Source of the DNA: Catonia carolina
Taxonomy: Eukaryota; Arthropoda; Insecta; Hemiptera; Achilidae
DNA: 64,000 nucleotides
NCBI GenBank assembly: GCA_035578175.1
Contig: JAQMRL010000003.1
Coordinates: forward strand, 57,334,672 to 57,398,671
Reading direction: 5' to 3'
The notes below the pieces were generated by a model that searched no databases, was not told the origin of the DNA, and saw nothing but the letters and a program-made list of their open reading frames with translations. The first letter of the stretch is position 1. The number at the start of each line of letters is the position of its first letter. The translations under genes were made by a program, and so were the position numbers. Shown in pieces: positions 37,318 to 47,985 of the stretch.

Positions 37318-37715
37318 CTGCCCAGAGCAGACAGGTGGAGTGTCAAATTATTTACACCCAATCTGTTCGTTGCAGGGCTAAAATAAATAGTTCTGTTTCT
37401 TATCACATGGTCAGCCAATTAAATGACTGAATCATTTAAGGACAGAAGAGGTAGAGTTGTAAAAGACACTAATCAGAGTTATCTCCTCTGAAAGTAATGA
37501 ATTTCATTATACAGCCAGACCCTGTGGTAAATGAAGTGAAGGTGTCATTTGCAGAGTGGAAAATATGTGCTTTTCAGAGGGCCCGGCATGCTGATAAGCG
37601 TACTTTTCCACTCAGTGAGGAAGGCAATGGTAAACCACCTCACTTCTCGTTTTACTTAGTAAAACCTCTGCAGGTTCAAACCAGCCTTTTGGCTGTTGAC
37701 CTAAACAACAACAAC
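37318..37715 (+). mobile_element. Family C retroposon, copy 7 (full length, perfect target duplication)
   Basis: 398 bp ending GACCTAAACAACAACAAC, flanked on both sides by GATTACCTTAT (37307-37317 and 37716-37726). This fixes the family's ends, its orientation and its insertion by target-primed reverse transcription. The 3' part GGCAATGGTAAACCACCTC and the (AAC)n tail suggest an RTE-type LINE partner (inference). No A/B box pair at the 5' end, so a tRNA origin is not evident; it may be a LINE-derived 3' unit. An 82-codon frame (37497-37745) parallels copy 1 but runs into flanking DNA. Confidence 0.85.
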
Positions 37716-37889
37716 GATTACCTTATAATTAGTATCAATATCTGAAATTATATTTTTAATAAAAAGGATAGTTTACTTCTTTTTTTTTGTTATGCAATTA
37801 ATTTTTTAAAAATCACAAAATTTAAAACTATGATTTAACAAATGGTTGATGATTTAATAGAGAAAACGAAAAAGATTTAATAGATTGGC

Positions 37890-38330
37890 AATGGAGAATT
37901 CTAACAAACGAACAAGTCTATAAAGAAAACGAACCCATAACAGATACAATAAGGAACAAAAGGATATCTTTTCTTGGACATTTTATCAGAACACCTAAAG
38001 ACAGAATTTTAAACAAGATGATTAGAAAACTCTTTCCAATGTAATATCAGAAGCATGGATCTGAAATGTTAAAGAACACATGATTGAACTCGGATTAACT
38101 TTCGATGATTTAGAAAACAAAACAGAAATATTAAAAATCTTAAGAAATAAGGAAAAAAGTAGATTTGAAACAAAATCAGATGGAAGAACAAACCCAAGCA
38201 GGAAGAAACCGGTCGTTTCAGAGGAAGTTCGGCAAGCAAGATCAGCCCGAATGAAGGCATGCTGGCAGAACATCAAGCTAAAGAATATGAAAAGGAAGAA
38301 GCTTTCTAAATTTGACTAAAGTATCCATTG
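37890..38330 (+). mobile_element. LINE ORF C-terminal remnant
   Basis: Plus-strand pieces DTIRNKRISFLGHFIRTPKD, then (after a stop and frame change) HMIELGLTFDDLENKTEI and RKKPVVSEEVRQARSARMKA, ending KLSKFD and a stop at 38317. 'RISFLGH' and a basic C-terminus are typical after the RT domain of several LINE types. At least one stop and one frameshift. Confidence 0.6.
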
Positions 38331-38578
38331 TGCTCATAAAAGATCATTGTGGTCAAATTTTTAGACAATATGAAGAGGTTATCGGTAAAAGAAAGGTTTT
38401 ATCAACGAAGGAACCAGAAGTACGAGGAAATTTCAGATATATTTATATGCAATACACAGTAGGTGGCTAAAATCGATTCCTAGAGAACTCTAACAAAATG
38501 TGTAACATTTTGTGTTTTAATTAATTAATTTTAAAAATAATATATTTTTATTTTAAAATGATACATTAATCAGTAATA

Positions 38579-39095
38579 TCTATACTAATATTATAACGAC
38601 AAAGCGTGTTTTTTGTGCAGGCTTATTTTCAAAACTACTGAACAGATTTTCATGAAATTTTGACAGCATATTCGCATTTGCAGTCACAGCAATATTTTAT
38701 TTAAAAATTTTCAAAATGATAACCCTAAGGGCCCTAATGCAGATTTTCATAAATATGTACAGGTATGTATGTAGTGTGTGTGTGTGTGCATGTGAGTACA
38801 TGGTGTTGAAGTAGATAAAGGGGTTCGATGATGGCGAGAGACGTACGCGGGAGAAATTATAAATTATTAGACGAAACGCTGTCGTTTGTGTGTGTGTGTT
38901 TGTTTGTTTGTTTGTGTGCGCGCGCGTACTATTTTTAAAAGCAGTACGAGGGAATTTATCAAAACGTTGTGTGTGTGGCGCGTGAACGTTGGAGTGTAGT
39001 TGATCTAAGAACTACACAATTTATGTTACATATTTTTTAAAAATTGATTAGACCCAACACATGTTTCGCGTGTGAAGCCGCGCGGGGCATACTAG
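38579..39095 (+). mobile_element. Family B Helitron-like element, copy 2 (intact ends)
   Basis: 517 bp beginning TCTATACTAATATTATAACG and ending GAAGCCGCGCGGGGCATA then CTAG. An A precedes TC (38578) and a T follows CTAG (39096), the A/T target of canonical Helitrons, with no duplication. A GC palindrome (CCGCGCGG) lies near the 3' end. The interior holds TG microsatellites and encodes no protein, so it is non-autonomous. It abuts a Jockey fragment on the right. Confidence 0.82.
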
Positions 39096-39420
39096 TACGT
39101 ATGTATTTTGTACAAAGCCATATTGAAACCGCTGTGGACTTATGGGTTTACCGCTTTGGAGATCGGCTGCGAAATCGAATCTTGCTATCATCCAACGATA
39201 CCAGTCAAAAGTTTTACAAATTATAAAAAATGCTTCATTATATGGGACAAATGATGCGCTGCATAAGGACTTACGTATCAACACCGTGAAAAATGAAGTT
39301 ACTCAGCGGAGTTCAAAATATCAAGAAAAATTAGCACACTACCCAAATTTTTTGGCGCTTAATTTATTTGATAATAGTGAAGACGTATCACGACTAAAAA
39401 GAATTTATTCTTTTTAATCG
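39096..39420 (+). mobile_element. Jockey-clade LINE ORF2 C-terminus
   Basis: Starts at the Helitron border: YKAILKPLWTYGF, then after a frameshift LPLWRSAAKSNLAIIQRYQS, LYGTNDALHKDLRINTVKNE and VSRLKRIYSF, stop at 39415-39417. Same domain as 31850-32252 but a different family. 5'-truncated to about 105 codons. Confidence 0.8.
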
Positions 39421-40954
39421 TGATACTTTGTTCATCTTTTATCCATATTTAGGCCTAATGTTTTTAAAAATTGTAAATAATTTAGTTTTCTTTTGCAAGC
39501 AATACCATTGGGTATTGTCTTCGTCATGTGAACACTTAAATATCTACTTATAGTTTCATTTTTAAACTGATTGTAAATAAACTCAAATGTTAAACAAAAT
39601 ATTAAGTAAGTTTATAGATAACGAAAAATTAATTAGTTTACAATCTGACACATATAACTACTGTCATAGATAATTTATATAATAAAAGCGAAGTTTGCAA
39701 CACATGTTATTTTGTTTAAGAGGAAATATTTAGCATCAGAAGTTTGGAATAATACTTATTCCAATAAACAGTACTTCTGTAATACACACTAGTATAAACG
39801 AACTACTCTATCTGCTAAACATGATTACAGCGAGTGCTCTATAACTGATAGATTTATTAAAGTAGCTTTGTAAAGCAAACTTTTATACGTGTGTGTCTAT
39901 AAAACTACTTTAAATTATTAATAATGCAAGTACATGGTACTATGTTACATGAGGCTTATTAAATCACATTGCTCAATGTAACTGTCATGTGATTCCGAGA
40001 AGTGCTGCTTTTGTAAATAAACACAGTAAAGTTCTATATTTTAATAAATTTTACTATTTTAATAACATTATTAAAAACTTTTGTGTAATAAATTAACTTC
40101 ATATCCAACAATTACGTTAATAAAATATAGTATGAGAAATTTAATGAAATATTAATCTGATACAAAATTCCTTAAAATGATAAAAATTTGAAAACATTAT
40201 TTTATTTTATTTCGATTTACACCAACAATAGAAAACTTATTTAATGGAATGACATTAACGAACTGCTAATAAAAAACTTCATGATCATCTATCTAAGAAA
40301 GCAAAATTAAAGTAAATTGTAGCTGAAAGAATTATTAATAAGTATTTAAAAATGTAACAATTCACTAAAAAAGCTGTATAAAACTTTATTTATTACTGTT
40401 GGGGTGTACGTTATAAAACAAATACTAGGCGATGTAAAAATAATACAATGTAGAGGCTGATTCTAGAAAAAAAAATAGTCGTTCAAAAGTGTGCTTAATG
40501 TAACATCAATTAACAAATTAAAGGAATTGTTTAAGAATATATTTTATGCAGTAAATGAATAGGTAAAAACATCAGTAGAATTATATTAACTGATAGAACT
40601 TACCAACAAATCCAAAAATAGAGAAATAAACCTAGAGAAAAAACAAAAATTATGACCAGACCAAAATTAAAACATAGATATCACGTTTGACGACTTTGTT
40701 ATACAGTGTACCGAAAACAAGTCAAACCGCTAAAATACAAAGATGTCTAAAATCAGAGTTGTTCTGCCTGTGTTTCGGCAGGCCAAATAAAATCCTGAAG
40801 ACCAAGGAAATCCTTTAAGATTACGAATTTCTGTTTTTAATCAGTGAGTACTTCCAGGATTTTGTACTACACAAAGATCCACGAAAAAACTTAGGCTGAT
40901 ATTAATAACAGCCTAAAAGACTTGAAGCAATAAGGATATTCGCCAGAAAACTAA
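39421..40954. other. AT-rich spacer, no gene seen
   Basis: May begin with the 3'UTR of the preceding Jockey fragment. Nothing else recognised. Confidence 0.4.
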
Positions 40955-41215
40955 ATAGTACATAGACGTAAAACAGCACGTAGCTTCACTAAAATGGAGA
41001 TGGTTCGGACATACAATGAGGCAGTCAAATGATCGATGGAAGAAGGGGATTCAGCAGTGGAAATACTGACTGGGAAAAAGGTAGAGATCATCTATAAACA
41101 CGATGAAGAGATGAACTTAAAACTAGAAGTGGGATTTAACTGGGCAAGAAGGGAGCAGATTAACTTTAATGTGGAGTACTTACGCCCAACGCTAAATAAT
41201 TACAGGCTGATTAAA
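40955..41215 (+). mobile_element. LINE C-terminal fragment
   Basis: Frame-shifted plus-strand pieces SLKWRWFGHTMRQSNDRWKK and GIQQWKY, then DEEMNLKLEVGFNWARRE, match the pattern 'LKWxWxGHxxRxxDxRWxxxIxxW' found at the end of many LINE ORFs. It joins the next RTE fragment without a visible spacer. Confidence 0.55.
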
Positions 41216-41295
41216 GAAGTAGGAAAAAAATCAGCATTGGTAACTGAGGAGAAAGAAAGGAAAAGTTACGTTAATTTCAAATCTTATTTCGTAGA

Positions 41296-42075
41296 TTCGC
41301 CGATGATATAGTAGTATTAGCCGAGACAAATAAAAAACTAGAGGATATTTTAAATGAAATGGATGAGATCATGAGAAAGGATTACTTCATGAAAATTACT
41401 AAGAACAAAACGAAAGTGTTGTGCAGCAGCAAGAGTGGTTTAGAAGAGATGGGAAATGTAAAAGTAGGCAACGAAAACATACAGGAAGTTGGGGAATTCT
41501 GTTATCTAGGGAGTAAAATAACAAAGGATGGTAGAAGCACAATTGATATCAATAGCAGAATTTCTCAAGCTAGAAAAGCCTTTGAAATATAAAAAAAAAC
41601 AGCTTACTGACTACAAACATTGATTTACAGATTAGGAAAAATTTATTAAAACATTATGTTTTGAGTGTAGCATTATACGGGAGTGAAACGTGGGTGATAG
41701 GAATTGTAGAAAAGAAGAGAATAGAAGCTCTTGAAATGTGGTGTTATAGGAAAATGTTAAAGATTAGGTGAGTGGACAAAATAAGTAATTTAGAGGTTCA
41801 TAGGCGAGTGGATGAAAAAATAAGTATATGGAAGCATCTTACCAGAAAAAGGGATAGGCAAGTGGGGCATATCGTAAGACATCCAGGTATTGGGCTATCA
41901 ATAATGGTAATATTGAGGGAGTAAATTGTGGGGGGAGGCAAATGTTAGAACATATTTATAAAGCAAATTACAAAAGATGTAGGGTGTTAAAGGTACGTAG
42001 TTATGAAACGACTTGCGCAAGATAGAACAGCTTGGAGAACTGCATCAAACCAGTCGAAAGACTGATGACAAAAAA
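41296..42075 (+). mobile_element. RTE-like LINE fragment, RT C-terminal half, degenerate
   Basis: RFADDIVVLAETNKKLEDIL (the F/YADD catalytic box of reverse transcriptase), MKITKNKTKVLCSSKSG, VGEFCYLGSKITKDGRSTID and RISQARKAFE in one frame. Then, with several stops and frame changes, a decayed thumb/C-terminus ends near AWRTASNQSKD and a GATGACAAAAAAAA tail. Confidence 0.75.
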
Positions 42076-43034
42076 AATGTTGTAAAAACTACTTTAAATT
42101 GTGGGTGAGTGATTTTGAGAAGTAAAACATGAGAAGAACCCGAATATGAAAACAAAGGAGTTGAAAATAAGGAGATAGGATAGTTTGATACATTATTATT
42201 CAGCAATAAAAGGTCACATTGAGGGAATAATTAACGATAGCGACATAAATATATTAGAACTAAAAAAATCATGATATATGCGGAATCTTTTATACATGAA
42301 ATAGAATGTTTATGACAGGAAGGTTTTATATAATGTCAAGCTATTAACTAGATTCGAAACTGATACGCTACGGTATGAATAATCTGAAATTTCACTTACA
42401 GTAAGTATAGTTGGTCTATTTGCAAACCCGTTTTGAAAAGTAGTTGGTGAGTTCTGAAACAAGCCAAATTATAAAGAAAATCCTAATGATTTTTATCAAA
42501 CAATGTACAATACTTTCAATATCTTAAGTAGATCACAAATTGTTGGTTTTTTGGTTTTTCGGATTTGAGCAAACAGAAATTACGCTGTGACTTTAGGTTT
42601 TAGTATATTTCTGTAAATAAAAATAATGCGTTGCTTGCTAAAATTAATGAAAACCTTTTTACAGTATATTAGTATCGTTATAATATATTTAAGAAAGAGT
42701 AGATCTCTTTCTTTAGTTTCAATAAAAATGTGTAAATAATTTAAGACGCACTATTCTATTTAGTGCAATAGTTTTTTTTTTGTAATTGTATTCAGTTTAA
42801 AGAAATTAATTTTTCACGCCAATTAAAGTTACAAAATTTTGAAGTTCACAAACGTTGACATTTTAAGTAAAGTTAAACATTTGACATCAAAACGTTAAGT
42901 AAAAATAAACTGTTTTTTTTTTTTTTGTTCAGCAGACGCTGTGACTTTAGTTTTTAGTATATTTCTGTAAATAAAAATAATTCCATAAATGTGTAAATTT
43001 TCTTAACACAGCACACAATATTCAGTCCCGGCTA
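42076..43034. other. AT-rich spacer with a 46-bp direct repeat
   Basis: No coding signal. Contains the direct repeat annotated at 42582-42981. Confidence 0.4.
42582..42981. repeat. Pair of about 46-bp direct repeats, 307 bp apart
   Basis: ACGCTGTGACTTTAG...AATAAAAATAAT occurs at 42582-42628 and again at 42936-42981 with a single-base difference in the G/T run. The sequence between is AT-rich without recognisable ends. Too long for a target-site duplication. Confidence 0.7.
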
Positions 43035-43132
43035 CACTACTTTTTTTTTGAGCCACAGTATCAAAACTCCTGGTTTCCAAGATGATTACCAACCTTGTTA
43101 TAGGAGGCCGCGCCCTTGAAAGAAGAAGAATT
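43035..43132 (+). mobile_element. RTE LINE 3' terminus (tiny fragment)
   Basis: Translation VSKLLVSKMITNLVIGGRAL followed by an AAGAAGAAG tail matches the last codons and (AAG)n tail of the RTE copy that ends at 44890. Confidence 0.5.
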
Positions 43133-43149
43133 ACATAAACTTTGAGATA

Positions 43150-43299
43150 AGAGATCAGATCATGAAAACGTTTAATTGGAATGTTTTTACTATATGGACG
43201 CAAATAACATGGGTGCTGGGAATGCAAGCTAACGCAAGATTAGAAACAATGGAGGTATGGCTATGAAGGCAACTGCAGAATATTAGCTGAACTAATAAA
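43150..43299 (+). mobile_element. RTE-like LINE fragment
   Basis: VLGMQANARLETMEVWL then, past a stop, RQLQNIS corresponds to the post-RT 'W.L....RLE..E.W..R' segment of RTE-type proteins. A separate insertion from the pieces on either side, because it lies upstream of the RT core of the next element. Confidence 0.5.
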
Positions 43300-44890
43300 A
43301 ATAGCTGTTCTATGATGCTAGAGAGAGGCAAGAACCCATCATAACAAATAATGAAGGACCACGTATCTTAAAGGAGGAAATTGAACTGGCAATTAGGCAG
43401 ATAAAGGAGGGGGGAAAAGCTGGATTAGACCAAATACAAGCTGAATTTTTCAAAATGCTTGATGTAGAACAACTGCAATGGCTCACAGCAATATTCAATT
43501 CCATCTATGAATCGGGTCAAATTCCCTCCGAATGGTTGAAGTCGGAATTCGTAGCCTTACCAAAGAAACCAGGGGCAAAAGTATGCGGAGATTATCGTAC
43601 CATAAGTTTAATGAGTCACATGTTGAAGCTCTTCCTCAAAGTTATTCACAGAAGAATATATCGTTTGTGCGAAAGAGAAATAGCCCCGAATCAGTTTGGG
43701 TTTCGCAATGCAGTCGGAACACGAGAGGCGCTATTTAGTGTTCAGGTCCTGTTTCAAAATTGCAGGGATGTCAGTTGTGATGTGTTTGCATGTTTAATTG
43801 ATTACCAGAAGGCCTTTGACCGTGTCAAACATGGGAAAATGATTGAAATATTGAAACAGACAGGAATCGATGGGAGAGATCTCAAAATAATATCACATCT
43901 GTATTGGAATCAAACGGCCATATTGAGGGTTGATGGCGAGCATACAGATGAAGTGGAAATCCTGCGAGGGGTTAGACAGGGGTGCATATTATCACCAATA
44001 TTATTCAACCTGTACTCCGAACACATCTTTCGAGAGGCTCTACAAAACTTAGAGGAGGGCATTTTAGTTAATGGACTCAGGCTTAACAACCTGCGGTATG
44101 CGGATGATACGAGTACAATTGTTTTTGCGGATTCAATAGAAGGACTGCAGACGCTCATGAATAGAATCCAAGAAACAAGCAGCATATATGGACTTGACAT
44201 AAACACCTCCAAAACTAAATTCATGGTAGTTAGCAAAAAACAAATTAGGGATGCTAACCTGTATATAAATCAAGAAAGAATTGTAAGAGTCTCTAAGTAC
44301 GAATACCTCGGAACAGTCATTAATGAGCATGGGATAACTCACAGGAGATCAAGAGTCGCATTGGTAGGGCTAGGAACATCTTTAGCTCTATGGGTGCGGC
44401 TTTCAAAAGTCATGATCTTACTTTGGGGACCAAACTGAGACTTCTGAGGTGCTATGTTTTTTCTGTCTTGCTCTATGGAGTGGAGTCCTGGACTCTAACA
44501 AAAGAAACGACCAACCGACTAGAAGCCTTCGAACTCTGGCTCTACAGAAGGATTCTGAAAATACCATGGACCCATAAAGTGACCAACGTTGAAGTTCTAC
44601 AAAGAATGAAGAAAACCACAGAACTTGTTAATATTGTGAAAGCAAGGAAGCTGCAATATTTGGGTCATATCATGAGGAATTCGCAACGTTATGAACTGTT
44701 ACAACGCATCCTGCAGGGAAAGATAGATAGCAAGAGGAAGCCCGGTAGGAGAAGAATATCCTGGCTTGGGAACTTGCGAACCTGGTTTGGTAGGAGCTCC
44801 ATGCAATTGTTCCGGTTGGCAGCGGATAAAGTCAAAATAGCCATGATGGTCGCCCACATCCGTAGCGGATAGGCACTCAAAGAAGAAGAA
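43300..44890 (+). pseudogene. RTE-clade LINE reverse transcriptase ORF, 5' truncated, one frameshift
   Basis: The best-preserved RT in the window. It copies element RNA into DNA at a nick in nuclear DNA. Frame 1 (from after a TAG near 43299; internal Met 43455) has the RT core in order: KAGLDQIQAEFFK, LPKKPGAKVCGDYRTISLMS, APNQFGFRNAVGTREALF, ACLIDYQKAFDRVKH, VRQGCILSPILFNLYSE, LRYADDTSTIVF. About 44330-44340 a single-base deletion shifts the frame; the true sequence continues as SQEIKSRIGRARNIFSSMG. From 44390: KLRLLRCYVFSVLLYGVESW, RRILKIPWTHKVTNVEVLQR, LQYLGHIMRN and GRRRISWLGNLRTWFG, stop at 44872. A GCACTCAAAGAAGAAGAA tail follows. The endonuclease half is missing (5' truncation). Only one lesion in about 520 codons. 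Confidence 0.92.
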
Positions 44891-44894
44891 TAAA

Positions 44895-45090
44895 AATAAC
44901 TGCTAGACTCATAAACCATTAAAGATAGAGCAACTTTCGGGAAAACAATACAGGAATTAAGAGTTTTAGGAGAAGGAAAACCCGCTTGCAAAAGAAGAAG
45001 AAAATGGACAGAAGAGGATAACGAGCACTACTCAAGAAAGATGAAAGAAGCATAGGCTAAGAAGTTGATTAAACGTGCCCTCTAAAATTG
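44895..45090 (+). mobile_element. LINE C-terminal scrap
   Basis: TFGKTIQELRVLGEGKPACK, RRRKWTEEDNEHYSRKMKEA, stop, AKKLIKRAL: a basic C-terminal LINE-like segment directly after the RTE tail. Family unclear. Confidence 0.35.
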
Positions 45091-45129
45091 GCTATTCGAT
45101 AAAAGTAAAAAAATTTAAAAAAGTAAAAA

Positions 45130-45505
45130 AGTGGGTATTAACAAAGAGACAGAAGGATTGCCTAAAAGCGGTGGAGATGGATTTATGACGGTGGAGCTGT
45201 GGTGGTTCGAATGTTGATCCAATTCCGAAATTAGGAGAAGAATTGGCGTTCAAGAAAATGTCATGGATACCATATCCCGGAAGCAGTTAAAATGGTTTGG
45301 CCATTTGCAGAGGATTAAGGAAGGTGTGGGAGTGGACGCAATCCGGTAGAATTAGGAGGAGTAGGCCGGAAGTGACATGGTTGGATGGGGTGCAGGAGGC
45401 AATGTTTTTGCGGCGGCTTTCCGATGGGGACTGGCGAGACAGAGAGAAATGGTGCTTAGGAAGCGAGATACTGTTGGGGCTAAAAGTATTACTGCGAATG
45501 GATTA
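45130..45505 (+). mobile_element. LINE C-terminal fragment, frame-shifted
   Basis: RRRIGVQENVMDTISRKQLK, WFGHLQRIKEG, then in another frame VWEWTQSGRIRRSRPEVTW, LDGVQEAMFLRRLSDGDWRD and REKWCLG. This is the 'LKW.GH..R.....W...GRRRRGRP..TW..G....M..R.L...DW..R' signature of one LINE group. Same strand as all LINE pieces from 40.9 kb on. Confidence 0.65.
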
Positions 45506-45594
45506 ACTTATAAATATGTTTTTTTAACGTCTAGCTGTTTTGCTATTGCTGCTAATGCAGACGGTGAGAAAGATGATACTTGAAGATACTGATG

Positions 45595-45690
45595 AAAAAA
45601 TGCCAGATCTGACCGGGAATTGAACCCTAGACCCCGGCTTAGAAGCTAGTTTTGCTAACCGCTACGCCAACGGGCCGGCATATAGGATGC
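45595..45690 (-). mobile_element. tRNA-derived SINE head (family G/H-like)
   Basis: Minus strand: GGCGTAGCGGTTAGC (A box), then GGTTCAATTCCC (B box) about 35 bases on, as in pol III SINEs. The head resembles family G (GCGTAGTGGTTAGCG and GGTTCGATTCCC) and continues with CAGATCTGGCATTTTTTCA. The body after that is not matched elsewhere in the window. Confidence 0.6.
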
Positions 45691-47180
45691 AAAAGTACTT
45701 AGATGCAAAACTATTGAACAGAGGAAAGTCGAAAAGTACAAAGCATATTTAGGCACATAACCAGGATTTTAGTTGGAGACCGAATCTGGAGTATTTTTTC
45801 TTTTAATCAAAGTGTTATGCACATTAAGGCTAGTGAAGATAGAAGAAAACTACTCATGAAAAACTACCATAACTAAATTAAAATCTAATCCGGGACCCAC
45901 AGCATATTAGTTCGGTATGAAATTTGAATTTTCCGTTCGGAGGGCTGAAGAACCTCTCTGGGTACGTCTTGAGCACATTATGAGACAATATTTTCATTTT
46001 AATAATTATTAAAATGCCAAGAAAGAGAGTAGAGCAACCACAAGACAAAGCCTTCAGGATACGAATATGAATGAATTTACTGTATGTAGTCCTACAACAT
46101 TTTTATAAGATTGTTAAGTAACAAAACAATAGAAAATTATGAAGCCACATGAACTGAAATAATAATTTGTTGTAACTTAATAAAAATTCTTTAATAATGA
46201 ATTTTGAAAGTAGACAATTTTCTTTTTCAATAAAATCTTATTTTATCAAAGTATACTAAGTTAACATTTTCTTTTGATCTTTGAACAAAAGAGAAGAAAG
46301 TTAAAAGATTAAGAATAAACAATATTTTCTCTCAATATTTGACGGAACGTTTGTTGTTTGAACTTATAAAAGGAGCTGTGTACGTCTTATTCGATTTTAT
46401 TTATCCAACCAAAATAAACCGTTCCGCTGAACAAAATGAACAATATTTTTGTTGTGACAAACAGCTTTTTTAATGTTCGTTTCTTTAAAAAATTAAAATA
46501 AAATCCATTTTATTCAATGTCGTTGGCTACTCGATTTTTCTAAATATTTAAAATTGTTGATTTTATAGTACCAGTTATTATTAGTAGATGTAAACGATTA
46601 CTATCATAGTTAGCAAATTTACAAATTAAAATGAATAATCATAAATAAAACTTTTACGATTGACGTAAACTGTTATCTTTTCTAAAATCGAATAGTATAA
46701 TCTGAAGAATAATAAATAACTAAAACCCAATTAACCACATAAAAAAACGAAATCTAAATCTAGAAGAACCCAAATTAACTAGCTACTGGTAGAGGAAAAT
46801 CCCTAATTTAGTTAGTTAGTCAGACGAACGAAATATATCAACAATTTTATTAAGTTCGTTCCTATAATCAAGCTTTAGTAGAACTGAATACAGTAGCCTA
46901 AATCCAAATTCAAATAACAATCAGTGAATTTCAGGATAGTAATTATCGCAACCACGTTAACAACAGAGTTAGACCGATTGATCGCTTTGTATTACATGCC
47001 AAAAGCTTAAAGCACAGTTGTTGCGCCAAAATGATGATTAATTAGTACAGAGTAAATCTCTAAATGGTTCCTTGTGGACAAGAATAAATAAACGACAAGA
47101 ATAACATACTTATCCTCCTCAGTAATATACTCCTATTGTATTAGTCAATTATTTACTTTTTAACGCTAAACAATTTGTTT
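45691..47180. other. AT-rich spacer, no gene seen
   Basis: No coding or repeat-family signal recognised. Confidence 0.4.
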
Positions 47181-47719
47181 ACTTTCTCTTGCCTTTATGA
47201 ATATATAGGAAGGAAAGTATTGTTTCCATGTCAAGTTTTCACCGGATCTACATGTTTCCAGACCCCTTGAACCCAAGAAACATGTTTTTAGCGATTGGTC
47301 TGGGTGTGTGTGTGTGTGCGCGCGCGCGAATAAAATATCTCAAGAACGGAACATCGTACGAAGTTGAAACTTGAAACTACTAGATGCTACTAGAGTACCC
47401 GACACGAAGGTTTTTATCAATATCGGTCTACCGGAAGTAGTAGTTTATTCGTGTCATTTTTCACTTTTTTGTAATTTTCTCAAAAACGGCTCCTGCGATT
47501 TTTTTTAAATCACCTCATTTACTGCATTTTTTATGCTCTACAAGATAGGGTAGGCGCCATGTCTGCTGAAATTCTTGAGGAGGCCGTGCTCTCAAAAAGC
47601 TTTTTTAAAGATTGCGGCCTTAATATGCATTTTAGCGCGAAAGTGTATAAAAAAAAGTTCTTTTTTATATAATGAATTTATATAATAAATTTCACTAACC
47701 TTCCTTTTTAACTGCGTCA

Positions 47720-47777
47720 ACTTTTTATTTTCACTTACACGTGTTTCGGTGGATCCACCATCATCAGAGTAAATAAC
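47720..47777 (-). ncRNA. Hammerhead-ribozyme-like motif, left arm
   Basis: Mirror image of the motif at 47930-47985, read on the minus strand: CTGATGA at 47767-47761, stem II over GGTGGATCCACC, GAAA at 47747-47744, then CACGTGTAAGTG. Confidence 0.55.
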
Positions 47778-47929
47778 ATATAATTGAAACTAAAAACTTT
47801 TATTTATTAAAAATCTATAGAAGATGATACACCTTCAGTCATTTGTATAAAACTCTTTATACAAATGACTGAAGGTGTATCATCTTCTATAGATTTTTAA
47901 TAAATAAAAGTTTTTAGTTTCAATTATAT

Positions 47930-47985
47930 GTTATTTACTCTGATGATGGTGGATCCACCGAAACACGTGTAAGTGAAAATAAAAA
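47930..47985 (+). ncRNA. Hammerhead-ribozyme-like motif, right arm
   Basis: Conserved core in order: CUGAUGA (47940-47946), stem II GGUG-GAUC-CACC, GAAA (47960-47963), a very short stem III from CACGUG, and a GUA cleavage triplet (47969-47971). Stem I pairs UUUACU before the core with AGUGAA after the triplet, including one G-U pair. A stem III with no loop fits the minimal Penelope-type hammerheads thought to cleave as dimers. An unpaired U before stem II is a small departure. Activity is not shown by sequence alone. Confidence 0.6.
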
